From: Bacillota bacterium
GTDB lineage: Bacteria > Bacillota > Bacilli > Paenibacillales > Paenibacillaceae
DNA: 64,000 nt
NCBI GenBank assembly: GCA_023391635.1
Contig: JAEWAQ010000052.1
Span: forward strand, 62,001 to 126,000
Direction of reading: 5' to 3'
Position 1 is the first letter of the stretch. Each line of letters starts with the position of its first letter. The notes beneath the pieces were generated by a model. It did no database searches. It saw only the letters and a program-made list of their open reading frames with translations, and was not told the origin of the DNA. A program made the position numbers and the translations under genes. Positions 34,628 through 44,120 of this stretch are shown here, one piece after another.

Positions 34628-34688
34628 ATTCGTACAAAAAGTGCATGAAACCGTAGGCAATAGGGCAGGCACGCAGTTTTGTACGAAT
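34628..34688. repeat. 12-bp inverted repeat between convergent genes
   Basis: ATTCGTACAAAA (34628-34639) and TTTTGTACGAAT (34677-34688) are exact reverse complements separated by 37 bases. With the adjoining GTGC/GCAC the arms extend imperfectly. It could be a bidirectional terminator or a scar; no T-tract follows. Confidence 0.5.
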
Positions 34689-34710
34689 AACCGTACATCT
34701 TCGAAAAACG

Positions 34711-36396
34711 TCAGCGGCCGATCGCCGCGGCGACTTCCCGCGCAATCTGCTCCCCGCCTTGCTGCTTCCATTGCGCCACGAAGAGGTCGAACGCTTCCGG
34801 CGGCAGATCGCCTGTAATCATCCCCAGGTACGTCTCCTGCTCCAGCTTGCGCAAGTCGTCCCAACGCTCCTCCATGGACGGCGTTGTGCCGAAGAACAAG
34901 CTTGGTTTCATCGTCTTCGGCGCTTTGCTGACTTCTCCTCCGAGCAAGTAAGCTTGAGAGGCGCTCCAGGACTCCATGTTCTTCCTTGGCGATTCTTGCT
35001 CCGCGACGGCGCTGTCATACAAATGCCGGGTCTCGGAATCCAGCAGTTCCGGGTTCATCTTGCCGTCCAGCGCCTGAACGAGGCTGTCGTGCCTGCGGAC
35101 AATCGCGTCCGGATAGTCCAGTAATAGATCGAACGGATAATAATTCCGCAATTGCACGCCCATCTGTTCGGCCGTTTCGTTCAACGCGATCAGATCTTGG
35201 TCATCCGATTCGACATTGCGCTCGATCTTCGTGAAGGCGTTGAGCATCTTGATCGCGGCCTCCGGATGCGGGTAGCCTTTGCGGATCACGAGATAACGGT
35301 CCGTGATCGGCGCCGTGCTGGCATTGAAGCTGCCGCTGCCGTCCACCGGCGCGGCGAACACCCGCCACTCCGCTTTCGTATCGTTCTGGACCGAAGCGGA
35401 CAGCGGGAAGTAGGGCGCCCACCAAGGTCCGAAGAACAAACCGGCCTGGTTCTTCTTGATGAGTTCATCCGTCTCTTTGCGAAGAACGAACTTGTTATCG
35501 ATGACGCCTTCCCTGTACCATTCTTCCAGCAACAAGAGCGCTTGCTTCGCTTCCGGCGCAATCGAGCCGTACATGAGGCCGCCATCCGGCCCCTCCACCC
35601 AATGCCTCGGATACGCATCGAAAGCGGCGAACAAGGCATTCAGACCATTCACGCCCATCTTCTCGTCGTATAGCAGCGACGGATTGAGAGGAATCCCTAC
35701 GGTGTCAGCCTTCCCATTCCCGTCCGGATCGCGTTCCACGAACGCCTTGGCGATACGCGCGATATCCCCCACCGTGCGCGGCGGGGCAAGATGCAGGCGA
35801 TCCAGCCAATCCTGCCGGACCCAGACATAGCTTGGCGCGTCGGCATCGATGGCCACGTTCGGCAATCCATACAGCTTGCCGTCCACGGTGGCGTCGCCGA
35901 GCGCCTTGCCGGAAGTCGATTCATAGATGGATTTCACCAGCGTCGAAGCGTATTCGGGATACACCTCCGTCAAGTCCTCCAGCATCCCGCCGGCAACGAG
36001 TTGACGGAACTGCTCCCGGCCCACCACAAACGCGTCAGGCAGGTCGCCGCTCAGAATCGATAGGGCCATCTTGCTGTTATATTGATCTTCGTCGTTGGCT
36101 TCCCAAGCATATTTCACGATAATGCCGGTCTTCTTGTGCAAGTATCGGGTCAGGAAATTGTTGTCATTGGTGTCTCCTTGGGGCAGCGTGATGTCCGAAT
36201 AGCGAAAGGCAATCCGCATCGTAACGGGATTGTCATAGGCCGCATACGCCACGCGATCGGCGGCGCTGACGTCGCCGGATTCCCGGTTGCCCGCATCGCC
36301 CGGCTCGCCGGAACGGCACGCCGCCGTCAGCACCGTGAATAGCGCAACAATAATCAGACCGATTCCGATATTCATGATCCTGATCCGCAAGCGCAT
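34711..36396 (-). CDS. Extracellular solute-binding lipoprotein (second of the locus)
   Basis: A 561-residue lipoprotein with signal and lipobox LTAAC near residue 27. The body is a family 1-like binding protein of the LplA/YtcQ group found with YesMN systems: FLTRYLHKKTGIIVKYAWEA, LDRLHLAPPRTVGDI and FFGPWWAPYFPL. The first two genes upstream are the YesN regulator and YesM kinase, with a GGAGG site and only two bases between stop and start. Its role as a second specificity subunit or as a sensor partner of YesM is inferred. Confidence 0.9.
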   Translation of the reverse strand: MRLRIRIMNIGIGLIIVALFTVLTAACRSGEPGDAGNRESGDVSAADRVAYAAYDNPVTMRIAFRYSDITLPQGDTNDNNFLTRYLHKKTGIIVKYAWEANDEDQYNSKMALSILSGDLPDAFVVGREQFRQLVAGGMLEDLTEVYPEYASTLVKSIYESTSGKALGDATVDGKLYGLPNVAIDADAPSYVWVRQDWLDRLHLAPPRTVGDIARIAKAFVERDPDGNGKADTVGIPLNPSLLYDEKMGVNGLNALFAAFDAYPRHWVEGPDGGLMYGSIAPEAKQALLLLEEWYREGVIDNKFVLRKETDELIKKNQAGLFFGPWWAPYFPLSASVQNDTKAEWRVFAAPVDGSGSFNASTAPITDRYLVIRKGYPHPEAAIKMLNAFTKIERNVESDDQDLIALNETAEQMGVQLRNYYPFDLLLDYPDAIVRRHDSLVQALDGKMNPELLDSETRHLYDSAVAEQESPRKNMESWSASQAYLLGGEVSKAPKTMKPSLFFGTTPSMEERWDDLRKLEQETYLGMITGDLPPEAFDLFVAQWKQQGGEQIAREVAAAIGR

Positions 36397-36397
36397 G

Positions 36398-37801
36398 TTA
36401 CCCCTCCCTCCCCTGATTCCAAGCCGAAGAACTGGCCCTGAATTCCGACGGCAGCTGGCCGGTCATCTCCCGGAACACACGGCTGAAATATTTGTCGTCT
36501 TCAAATCCTGAACGGCTGGCGATCTCCACCACCGACAGCCTGGAGTTCTGCAGCAGCGACTGGGCATGGCGAATGCGCATATGCCGCAGCGTATCGACGA
36601 ATGCCGCGCCCGTGAATTTCTTGAAGCATTGGCTGAAGTAGCTGCGGCTCATGCCGACATGCCGGGCAACGGCTTCCTGATTCAGATTCGCGTCCAGGCG
36701 TTGCGTCATATAATGAACGGCTCGCAGCAGGCTGCCGGCCACTTCTCGCGAGAGGGCGGTCTCCGTCAATCTCTGCTGCACTTGCAGCGCGAACTGCATG
36801 AAACACGTCTTCCATTCCTTCCAGGAATATGGCAGCTTCTCCAGCTTGCTTATATGGCCATCCGGATTCAACGGATCGAGGGACAACCACTGAAAATAAG
36901 CGGGCCCGCTCTCGATGACAGAGCGAAGGAACGGCAGCAGACGACCCGGCTGAGGGCGCAAATTCTCCACCAGGCCAATGAATTTCTTCCAGGCTTCGCC
37001 GTACAGCAGCCATTTCCACTGATTCCATTCCGTGAATGCCTCATTCAGCTCAGCCCCATCCGAGGAAGGAGCCGCCAGCAACTCCTCCAATCGAATGGAG
37101 GAACCTGGCGGCGGCGAAGCATAGAAGAGATAGGCGCCCAATCGCTTGACCAACAGTTCTTTCGCTTCCGTCATCGGATAATCTCCGGTTGATCCGATAT
37201 GAACGGCATACCATGCAGCCGCGACCGCCCCCGGCAAATCCCGAATCCAGTCCGCGGACTCGCTTCTGCTCATCGGCACGATCCATATCCCTTCTTCGAG
37301 CGGAACGGGCTGCCGCTCTGCGGGAAGAGCTTCGCGCAGGGCGGTCGGGTCGGCGTCAGGCACGGCTGCGGAATAACAAGCCGCACTCTGGAACAATCGG
37401 ACGGACGAAGCCGACTTCGCTTCCCGCTTGATCCGCTTCATGACGCGCCCGATCGTTTCCTCCGCGTTGTCCGGTCCGAACAAAGTCTTGACGATATAAT
37501 CGATCGCGCCGAGTCGGAGCGCTTCCTGGACGTAATCGAATTCATGGTGGCAAGTCAGAATGACCGATCGCATGTCCGGATACAAGTCCCGGACCCGCTC
37601 GATCAGCTCGAATCCGCTCATGCCCGGCATGCTGATATCCACGAACAGCAAGTCGACTTCATGCTTGCTCAAGAAAGCGAGCGCACTATGCCCGTCCTTC
37701 GCCTCACCGATGATGCGGATCCCGTGAGCTTCCCAATCCGTCATGGCCATGAAGCCTTGGCGAACCCGCTTCTCGTCATCCACCACCAGCGCTCTGATCA
37801 A
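36398..37801 (-). CDS. Response regulator, YesN type (receiver plus AraC HTH)
   Basis: About 467 residues. The receiver is residues 1-125 with phospho-acceptor Asp in DLLFVDISMPGMSG and Lys in DYIVKTLFG. A long linker follows, then the AraC double HTH (LNQEAVARHVGMSRSYFSQCFKK; VVEIASRSGFEDDKYFSRVFREM). The TTG at 37801 has GGAGG about nine bases upstream; a GTG at 37810 abuts it. It overlaps the kinase gene by 26 bases. It should activate the sugar transport operon on signal from YesM. Confidence 0.93.
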   Translation of the reverse strand: MIRALVVDDEKRVRQGFMAMTDWEAHGIRIIGEAKDGHSALAFLSKHEVDLLFVDISMPGMSGFELIERVRDLYPDMRSVILTCHHEFDYVQEALRLGAIDYIVKTLFGPDNAEETIGRVMKRIKREAKSASSVRLFQSAACYSAAVPDADPTALREALPAERQPVPLEEGIWIVPMSRSESADWIRDLPGAVAAAWYAVHIGSTGDYPMTEAKELLVKRLGAYLFYASPPPGSSIRLEELLAAPSSDGAELNEAFTEWNQWKWLLYGEAWKKFIGLVENLRPQPGRLLPFLRSVIESGPAYFQWLSLDPLNPDGHISKLEKLPYSWKEWKTCFMQFALQVQQRLTETALSREVAGSLLRAVHYMTQRLDANLNQEAVARHVGMSRSYFSQCFKKFTGAAFVDTLRHMRIRHAQSLLQNSRLSVVEIASRSGFEDDKYFSRVFREMTGQLPSEFRASSSAWNQGREG

Positions 37802-39548
37802 GGTGTTCACCTCCTATGTCCGCCGGAATTTCGACCCGCAATACCGTCCCTTCGCCCGGTCGGCTGTCTATTTGCAGCCATTCCCCTTCGCCGTAGAAAC
37901 CGGCCAATAGCCGCCTGACGTAGCGCAATCCAATCCCGGATCCCCGCGGCGTATTCTCATCCGGCGCAAGCAGCTTCCTTACCGTCTCTTCATCCATCCC
38001 GGCTCCGTTGTCAGCCACTTCAAAGACAATCGCATGATTCTCTCTTCTGGCGATCGATATGGAGATCCGTCCGTTCTCTTCCCGCTTTCCGTGGTAGATG
38101 GCATTCTCCACCATCGGCTGAAGCAGGAATCGGGGGATCGAGACGGGCTCTGCCTCCTGATCGACATGTATGGCGAACTCGAGTTCGTCCTCATACCGAT
38201 AGCGCTGCAAATCGATATAATGCCGCAGCGCCTCGACTTCCTGCCTCACCGTCACGATTCGGCTTTGCTTGCCCATATTGTAATGGAGCACCTGCACCAA
38301 TAACGTCACGACGCGGTCAATCTCCGTTTGATCGCTCGCGCGCGCCATCCATTGCACGGTGTTCAGCGTATTATGAAGAAAATGCGGATTGATCTGGCTG
38401 AGCACTTTCTCCGTTTCCAGACGGCTCTTGGCTCTCTCGTTTCGGCCGACTTCATCGATCAATTCGTTCACGGTCGTTTTCATCACCTGGAAGTTGCCGA
38501 GCAACTGGTCGAACTCCTCTACTTCGGTGAAGCGTACCGGCGCCTCCCGGTCGCCCGTCATGCGCACGATTTCCCGATTCACCTTGCGCAGCGATCCGTA
38601 CACTTTGCGCCAAATCATCATCGCCAGCACGATCGCGAACAAGAAGTTGCCCGCGAACAGCGCGGCGATCCGGCGAATCCACGCATTGATCTCGCCGTTG
38701 AATACATTGCGGTCGACAGCCGTGACCAGATGCCAACCCTGAGAACTCTCGTAGCCGAACAGATAGTGCCCATGGAAAAGACTCCCGCTGAGCGCCTCGC
38801 CTGTCGGCAGCGTCTTCGCGTCGAATGGCGGCTCGTCCTCGTCGGTATAGATGCCGACTCCGCTCTCGTTCATCAGAAAATGGGAAACCTTCATTCCATA
38901 ATATTCGCTGCCCATCAGCTTCCGGAATAAATTGTAATTGGTTTCCAAATAGATATAGACCGGTTGCTCCCCGCGCGTCTTCACGACCCGAACCGAGGAG
39001 AATACCGTATTCGCGCTGTTCTTATACTGCGTTCTGTGGGGTCCGTAAAACTCGGCTCCGCGGTAGTGAACGAACGACGGCAGCATTTCTACCTGGAAAT
39101 CGCCCGCCACGGCCAAGTTCGTGAACAAGATCGGATCCTTGGAATTCGGCATGTAATAGACGGTCAGACCCAAGTAAGGATTCGTGAAATTGACCACATT
39201 CAAGCTTTCTTCGATTGTGCCCATGATTTCTGCTTTCTCCGTCACGCTCCCTGCGGCGAGGTAAGCGTTCATGCGGTCCACGACTTGCCCGTCGAGCGCC
39301 AGTTGCTTGGAGACGAAATCCAGATTGTTCAGCACGTTCTCAAGGCCCGTCGCTTCTTGCCGAAGGCTGGCTTCGATGCCGCTGCGAATTTTCGTCGTCA
39401 GAATGTCATGTAAAGATGAATACGTATATCCTGCCAGCAGAATGGGGGGAAACAGGCAGGCGACGAGCAAATAAATAACGAGCGTCCGCCGAAGGGTACC
39501 TGATTTGAACGGATGAGGCATGCGGCGGAAAAATCGCAACGAGAACAT
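37776..39548 (-). CDS. Sensor histidine kinase, YesM type
   Basis: 590 residues. A membrane segment near residues 23-45 and a second near 300-325 flank an extracellular Cache-like sensor. A HAMP linker and the LytS/YesM-type kinase core follow, with phospho-acceptor His in INPHFLHNTLNTVQWM and ATP-binding NAIYHG, DNGAGM and GSGIGLRYV. AAAGGAGG lies eight bases before the ATG at 39548. It is separated from the binding-protein gene by 153 bases containing a terminator-like hairpin. It likely senses an extracellular oligosaccharide, perhaps via the binding protein. Confidence 0.94.
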   Translation of the reverse strand: MFSLRFFRRMPHPFKSGTLRRTLVIYLLVACLFPPILLAGYTYSSLHDILTTKIRSGIEASLRQEATGLENVLNNLDFVSKQLALDGQVVDRMNAYLAAGSVTEKAEIMGTIEESLNVVNFTNPYLGLTVYYMPNSKDPILFTNLAVAGDFQVEMLPSFVHYRGAEFYGPHRTQYKNSANTVFSSVRVVKTRGEQPVYIYLETNYNLFRKLMGSEYYGMKVSHFLMNESGVGIYTDEDEPPFDAKTLPTGEALSGSLFHGHYLFGYESSQGWHLVTAVDRNVFNGEINAWIRRIAALFAGNFLFAIVLAMMIWRKVYGSLRKVNREIVRMTGDREAPVRFTEVEEFDQLLGNFQVMKTTVNELIDEVGRNERAKSRLETEKVLSQINPHFLHNTLNTVQWMARASDQTEIDRVVTLLVQVLHYNMGKQSRIVTVRQEVEALRHYIDLQRYRYEDELEFAIHVDQEAEPVSIPRFLLQPMVENAIYHGKREENGRISISIARRENHAIVFEVADNGAGMDEETVRKLLAPDENTPRGSGIGLRYVRRLLAGFYGEGEWLQIDSRPGEGTVLRVEIPADIGGEHLDQSAGGG

Positions 39549-39646
39549 GCACAGCCTCCTTTCGGCGGTGATCCTCGATATTGATGAATGCGCTACCAGT
39601 TTAACATTTTTAGTCAGAGCTTGGAACCCGTTCAGAGTATGCAAAA

Positions 39647-39684
39647 GGTATGGAAGACGCGCACGGATGCGCATCCTCCATACC
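39647..39684 (-). terminator. Attenuating terminator between binding-protein and kinase genes
   Basis: Perfect outer arms GGTATGGA (39647-39654) and TCCATACC (39677-39684) with GC-rich pairing inside are followed on the minus strand by TTTT. It would let most transcripts end after the binding-protein gene. Confidence 0.65.
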
Positions 39685-39701
39685 CGCCGGATAATAGGGC
39701 G

Positions 39702-41498
39702 TTATTGTTTGCGGTATTCGAACGCTTTCTGATTTTGCTCCTTGTTGAACGCCAGCACTTCTTCGTAACCGAGACCTTTGGCTTTGTCGATCATTTCCTG
39801 CTTAAGCTTGCCGAACTCGGCTTCGTTCTTCGCGAAGACCATCTTCCAGGAATATTGCTTGATGACTTCGGCGACTTGGCCTCGTTTCTGTTCCAGAGCG
39901 TCGCTGTACGGCACCGGAGCCGTGCCGGTGAAGATCTGCTTCTCGACCGCGAGCAGGTTATTCTGCTGCAGATATTCTTTCGCCGTGTTCGCGCCCATTG
40001 CCGCGCGCCAGCTCTCTTCCATTTTATTCGGCGCTTTCGCAAGCGTTGATGTCCAAAGCTCCCAATCGTACGGATCGCCGGTGATCGGGTTGACGTTCGT
40101 CATCTTGAACGTCGTGTTGTTGATTTGGTTTTTCCCGTCTTTCCAATTGCCGCCTCCGAATTGTTCCGGAACCGGAGTCGGGTTGGACGGCATCGCTTGC
40201 TCGCCGAATTCGGTCAGCACTTGCTTGCCGTTCTCCAGTTTCCACACGAGCCCTTCCGGACCGTAATTGGCGACCATAGTGCCTTCCGGACTGTACAGCC
40301 AATCAATGAATTCGAGCACGCGCTCGGGATGTTTCGCCTTGGCGCCGATCGCCCAGACGCGCTGGCCGCCATACGGATTGTAGCCGTAGGAGAACGTGCG
40401 CTCCTCTTGGAACGGAACGAGAGCGAAGCCTTTGCCTGCTTCCAAGCGCTCCGGCGTATTATACGTATCCATCCACGGGAACCAGGTAAACAGAATTTGA
40501 CCGTCCGTCATTTTGTTGACGACTTCTTCGAAGTTTTGCGTCAAGGAGTCGGGATCGACAAGACCCATCTGGTTCGCATCGAAGTATAACTTCAGTCCGC
40601 GCATGTAATAGCCGTCCTCATCCAGCACGCCCTGCACCTTGTCCTGATCGGCCGAGATCAGCGTGAAGCCGCCGGGATTGAAGCCGTCGCCCTCGTCAAA
40701 TCCGTGCAACCCGACCCAAGCCTTCGTGTTCATCATCATATTGCCGTCCCAGTCTTTCCACATCGAGAATGCATACGTAGGACGACCCGAGTCGCTCTTG
40801 GGCTCAAGCTCTTGCATCTTCTTAAGCAACGGCAGGTAATCTTCCATCTTCGTGATGACCGGGCTGCCGGCCTTCTGGTACAAATCCCAGCGGATATTCG
40901 GGTGATACGTCAGAAATTTACCTTCGGACGGTCCCGGTTTGTCGTCGCCGACATCGAATCCGATCCCATAGACACTCGTGCCGCCGCCAAAATTTTTCGA
41001 GTTTTTCTCAATCGCTTTCGGCGCGTATTGCATGATGTTTTTACCATACTGATCGAGTAAGCCATTCTTCGTCCAGTCCAGCAGCATGCCGGTTTTGATG
41101 GCGTCTTGATACTTCTGGCCATCGTCGCCGAACACGACGAGATCGCCCAGGTTGCCGGCAGCCATCATGGCAGAGAACTTCGTGTCCCCGCCGCCTTCCA
41201 GGTTGGAAGCGATAATGTTCAGTGTCAAATTGAATTTATCTTTTACGGCTTTGGCAAACCAACCTTGCTGTTCGCCGGAGAAGTTGGACAACATTGAGAA
41301 GATATCGATGGTATACGGTTCGCGGTTCTGCGCTTCAGGCGAAGCCGATCCGCTGTCGCCGGGCGCGGCAGTCGACGAGCTCTGCGACGGAGATGGCGAC
41401 GAATCGTTGTTCTTGTTCGACGAACAAGCGGCGAGGGTGCTCAACACAAGCAGCAGGGCGACAAGCGTAAAGCCCCATTTTCTAATCTTGTTCAACAT
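39702..41498 (-). CDS. Extracellular sugar-binding lipoprotein (LplA type)
   Basis: 598 residues with signal and lipobox LAAC near residue 25, then a Ser-rich linker. The fold is the large family 1 binding protein used with LplB/LplC permeases; the C-terminus KAKGLGYEEVLAFNKEQNQKAFEYRKQ is typical of the group. The ATG at 41498 has GGGAGG upstream; frame extension before it lacks a signal. It is the third gene after the two permeases and is probably the most abundant product, given the hairpin behind it. Confidence 0.94.
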   Translation of the reverse strand: MLNKIRKWGFTLVALLLVLSTLAACSSNKNNDSSPSPSQSSSTAAPGDSGSASPEAQNREPYTIDIFSMLSNFSGEQQGWFAKAVKDKFNLTLNIIASNLEGGGDTKFSAMMAAGNLGDLVVFGDDGQKYQDAIKTGMLLDWTKNGLLDQYGKNIMQYAPKAIEKNSKNFGGGTSVYGIGFDVGDDKPGPSEGKFLTYHPNIRWDLYQKAGSPVITKMEDYLPLLKKMQELEPKSDSGRPTYAFSMWKDWDGNMMMNTKAWVGLHGFDEGDGFNPGGFTLISADQDKVQGVLDEDGYYMRGLKLYFDANQMGLVDPDSLTQNFEEVVNKMTDGQILFTWFPWMDTYNTPERLEAGKGFALVPFQEERTFSYGYNPYGGQRVWAIGAKAKHPERVLEFIDWLYSPEGTMVANYGPEGLVWKLENGKQVLTEFGEQAMPSNPTPVPEQFGGGNWKDGKNQINNTTFKMTNVNPITGDPYDWELWTSTLAKAPNKMEESWRAAMGANTAKEYLQQNNLLAVEKQIFTGTAPVPYSDALEQKRGQVAEVIKQYSWKMVFAKNEAEFGKLKQEMIDKAKGLGYEEVLAFNKEQNQKAFEYRKQ

Positions 41499-41618
41499 AG
41501 TTACCTCCCTTTGCGAATGGTCCATCATTTAGGTGAAATGGCAACAAGCATGCGCCGCCAAGCGACGCCGTACGATTTGACCGCTGGGCGATCACCTCCC
41601 TCGGATTAAAGTAACCCG

Positions 41619-42524
41619 TCAGCCCTTTACGGCGCCGATCATGATGCCTTTGACGAAATACCGCTGGAAGAACGGATAGACAAGCATTATCGGGAACAGG
41701 ACGATCATGGAGACCGTCGTTCGGATCGACGTGGTCGTTTGCATCTTCGACAGATCCATCTGAGCCAGCGATCCGCTGCCGCCGCTCTTGATAATGGAAG
41801 CGAGCGAAGTCGATTCGTTCAGATATTTGTATAGAACGAACTGCAGGGTGTAATATTTCTGATTCGTCATCAGGAAAACCGTATCGATGAACGAGTTCCA
41901 TTGGGTGACCGCCGCGAATATCGCGATTGTCGCCGCGATCGGCATAATGAGCGGAAATACGATCTGCCCGAATATCCTCATCGTCCCGGCACCGTCAATT
42001 TCAGCCGATTCCTGCAGCACTTCAGGCAGCGATTCCACGAATGTTTTGGCCAGAATGACGAAGAACGGCGAGACGATCATCGGCAGGATATACGCCAGAA
42101 AATTGTTCGCCATATGCAGCTTCAGCATGATCACGTACCATGGAATAATGCCTGCGTTGAAATACATGGTGACGACGATGAAGCGATACCAGAAGCTGCG
42201 GCCCCACATTTTTCGCTTCGTGAACAGGAACCCGAGGAAAGCGGATCCGAGAACTGTCAAGACCGTGCCGATCACCGTTCGCGATACGGAGATGAGCGCT
42301 GCTTGGGACAGCCCCTTCAATTTCAGAATTTCCGCGTAATTCGATAAATGGATCTCTCTCGGATACCAGATCACGAGCCCGCGCGAGCTCAGATCGTTGC
42401 TGCTGATCGTATTGATGAACAAGTAATAGAACGGGTACAGACAGAGCAGCGTAAAAAGCGCGAAGAACAAGTAATTGAACGTCTGAAAGACGGCGTCTCC
42501 AGATCGAAATCGAGTTCTCATCAT
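41619..42524 (-). CDS. Carbohydrate ABC transporter permease (LplC/MalG type)
   Basis: About 301 residues with six membrane segments and the MalG-type EAA loop EVLQESAEIDGAGTMRIFGQIVFPLIMP. The ATG at 42524 has GGAGG ten bases upstream; a GTG at 42539 lies inside the site. It follows the first permease after 28 bases. Confidence 0.94.
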   Translation of the reverse strand: MMRTRFRSGDAVFQTFNYLFFALFTLLCLYPFYYLFINTISSNDLSSRGLVIWYPREIHLSNYAEILKLKGLSQAALISVSRTVIGTVLTVLGSAFLGFLFTKRKMWGRSFWYRFIVVTMYFNAGIIPWYVIMLKLHMANNFLAYILPMIVSPFFVILAKTFVESLPEVLQESAEIDGAGTMRIFGQIVFPLIMPIAATIAIFAAVTQWNSFIDTVFLMTNQKYYTLQFVLYKYLNESTSLASIIKSGGSGSLAQMDLSKMQTTTSIRTTVSMIVLFPIMLVYPFFQRYFVKGIMIGAVKG

Positions 42525-42552
42525 GGATGGATGTTCCACCTCCCCAATTCGC

Positions 42553-43503
42553 TTAAATAATCGATTCGCCGCGAACGACTTTGGACAGCTTGTTGACGAA
42601 GAACAGCAGACCGATGCTGATAATAGATTTCAGCATACTGACGGCGGTAGCGAATGAAAAATTAGTGCCCAGCATACCGGTGTTGTAAACGTACAGATCG
42701 AGCACTTCGATATGGTCTTTGTTGATCGCGTTCTGGAAGACGAAATATTGCTCCATCCCGTTGTTGATGAAATTCGCGACTTGCAGCAGGAGCAGCACGA
42801 AGTAGGTGGGCAAGATACCGGGAATGGTAATATGGCGCATCATGCCGAACCGGCCTGCGCCGTCCACCTTGGCGGCGTCGTACAATTCTTGGTCGATCGA
42901 TGTAATCGCCGCGATATACATGATGGCGCCCCAGCCCAGGCCCTTCCACGTCGCCCACAGAATCATCGCCAGCCACGTGTGGCTGTCAGTGGCCAAATAG
43001 TTGATGCCGCGATCCTGCAACCCTAATCCGATCATGATCTTGTTGACCATGCCGTTATCGACGTTGAACATCATGAAGGCGATCGCATACACGAGAACCC
43101 AGCTGATGAAGTTCGGCAGCGTCGTGAGAATTTGCACCGACTTCTTGAACCGCATCATGCGAATTTCCGTCAGGAAAATCGCAAACAGAACCGGAAGCAC
43201 CGATGTCACGATGCCAAGCGTGCTCATCGCCACCGTGTTGCGCATGACGCGCAGCACTTCCTGGGTCTGCGTCGGGTTGGCGAAGATCGAGCGGAACCAT
43301 TGGAGGCCGACGAACGGCGTGTCCGACAGCGCGTATCCCGGCCGGTAATTATAGAAAGAGTACAACCAGCCGTAGAGCGGCAAATAACTGAACATGAATA
43401 CCAGAACCAGGAACGGCAGTGCGTACAAGAAGAGCCGATAGCGCTCGGCGTTCTTGCCCCGCCTGCTCGCTGTCAATACCGGCGTGCGTAAGGCCGTCTT
43501 CAT
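42553..43503 (-). CDS. Carbohydrate ABC transporter permease (LplB type)
   Basis: 316 residues with six membrane segments and the EAA loop DQELYDAAKVDGAGRFGMMRHITIPGILP. AGGAGG lies directly upstream of the ATG at 43503. First gene of the transporter-two-component operon, downstream of a promoter with a cre site. No ATPase gene is present, as usual for this class, which shares an MsmX-like ATPase encoded elsewhere. Confidence 0.94.
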   Translation of the reverse strand: MKTALRTPVLTASRRGKNAERYRLFLYALPFLVLVFMFSYLPLYGWLYSFYNYRPGYALSDTPFVGLQWFRSIFANPTQTQEVLRVMRNTVAMSTLGIVTSVLPVLFAIFLTEIRMMRFKKSVQILTTLPNFISWVLVYAIAFMMFNVDNGMVNKIMIGLGLQDRGINYLATDSHTWLAMILWATWKGLGWGAIMYIAAITSIDQELYDAAKVDGAGRFGMMRHITIPGILPTYFVLLLLQVANFINNGMEQYFVFQNAINKDHIEVLDLYVYNTGMLGTNFSFATAVSMLKSIISIGLLFFVNKLSKVVRGESII

Positions 43504-43535
43504 GAAACCCCTCCTGTCTAATTCGCCGGTCGAAG

Positions 43536-43551
43536 TGGAAAGCGTTTTCCA
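43536..43551 (-). promoter_or_regulatory. Catabolite-responsive element (cre) for CcpA
   Basis: TGGAAAGCGTTTTCCA is a near-perfect cre palindrome. It lies 32 bases before the first permease gene and just downstream of the predicted transcription start, a position that gives CcpA repression. Confidence 0.8.
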
Positions 43552-43561
43552 TTCGCCTTTT

Positions 43562-43589
43562 ATTGTACACGGTTATCGGTAACAGTAAG
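43562..43589 (-). promoter_or_regulatory. Promoter of the oligosaccharide transport operon
   Basis: Minus-strand -10 TACAAT (43567-43562), with TTACTG about 15 bases upstream as a weak -35. The imperfect palindrome GTTATCGGTAAC between them may be a regulator site. Confidence 0.5.
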
Positions 43590-43870
43590 GATAGACGACG
43601 GTTCGCTGCCTGCGCGATCTCGTTTGCAGATCGAGAACGGAATTCCCACCCGAGCGAACAGAACTCTAACTCAGCCTGCCGATTAAACGTGGCAGCGTTA
43701 GTGGACTCCCTTGCTCTTGGCCAGTGGTTGACAACTGCCAGCCCCCATAGCGGACTTTCGCCGCCCGGCTGCGTGCCATGGCGTGGCGTACCAGGGAAGA
43801 TCACCCTGAAACTCGTTCCACGGCTCGACGCGCTGCTTCACCAGTTCGCCGCGCAGTTCTTCGGCTTTGC
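43590..43870. other. Non-coding stretch, nothing recognised
   Basis: About 280 bases between the transport promoter and the tandem repeats. It contains small hairpins (for example CTGCC/GGCAG near 43676-43695), and a weak open frame on each strand without ribosome site or recognisable protein. A structured RNA or a decayed gene is possible; I see no direct support. Confidence 0.4.
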
Positions 43871-44120
43871 GGATTGGCGGGACTTTGGGGAAATTAGTGT
43901 CGCAGAGGCGCTATAGGGGCGGATTGGCGGGACTTTGGGGAAATTAGTGTCGCAGAGGCGCTATAGGGGTGGATTGGCGGGACTTTGGGGAAATTAGTGT
44001 CGCAGAGGCGCTATAGGGGCGGGTTAGCGGGACTTTGGGGAAATTAGTGTCGCTGAAGCGCTATAGGGGCAGATTGGCGGGACTTTGGGGAAATTAGTGT
44101 CGCAGAGGCGCTATAGGGGC
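43871..44120 (+). repeat. Five tandem copies of a 50-bp repeat
   Basis: Units start at 43871, 43921, 43971, 44021 and 44071. Each begins GGATTGGCGGGACTTTGGGG and ends GCGCTATAGGGG plus one base. Copies 1-3 are almost identical; copy 4 has four changes (for example TTAGCGG and CGCTGAAGCG) and copy 5 one. There are no unique spacers. Confidence 0.97.

Noticed and set aside
43871..44120. Possible CRISPR array
   Set aside because: The 50-bp units are head-to-tail without unique spacers, and no cas gene is near.
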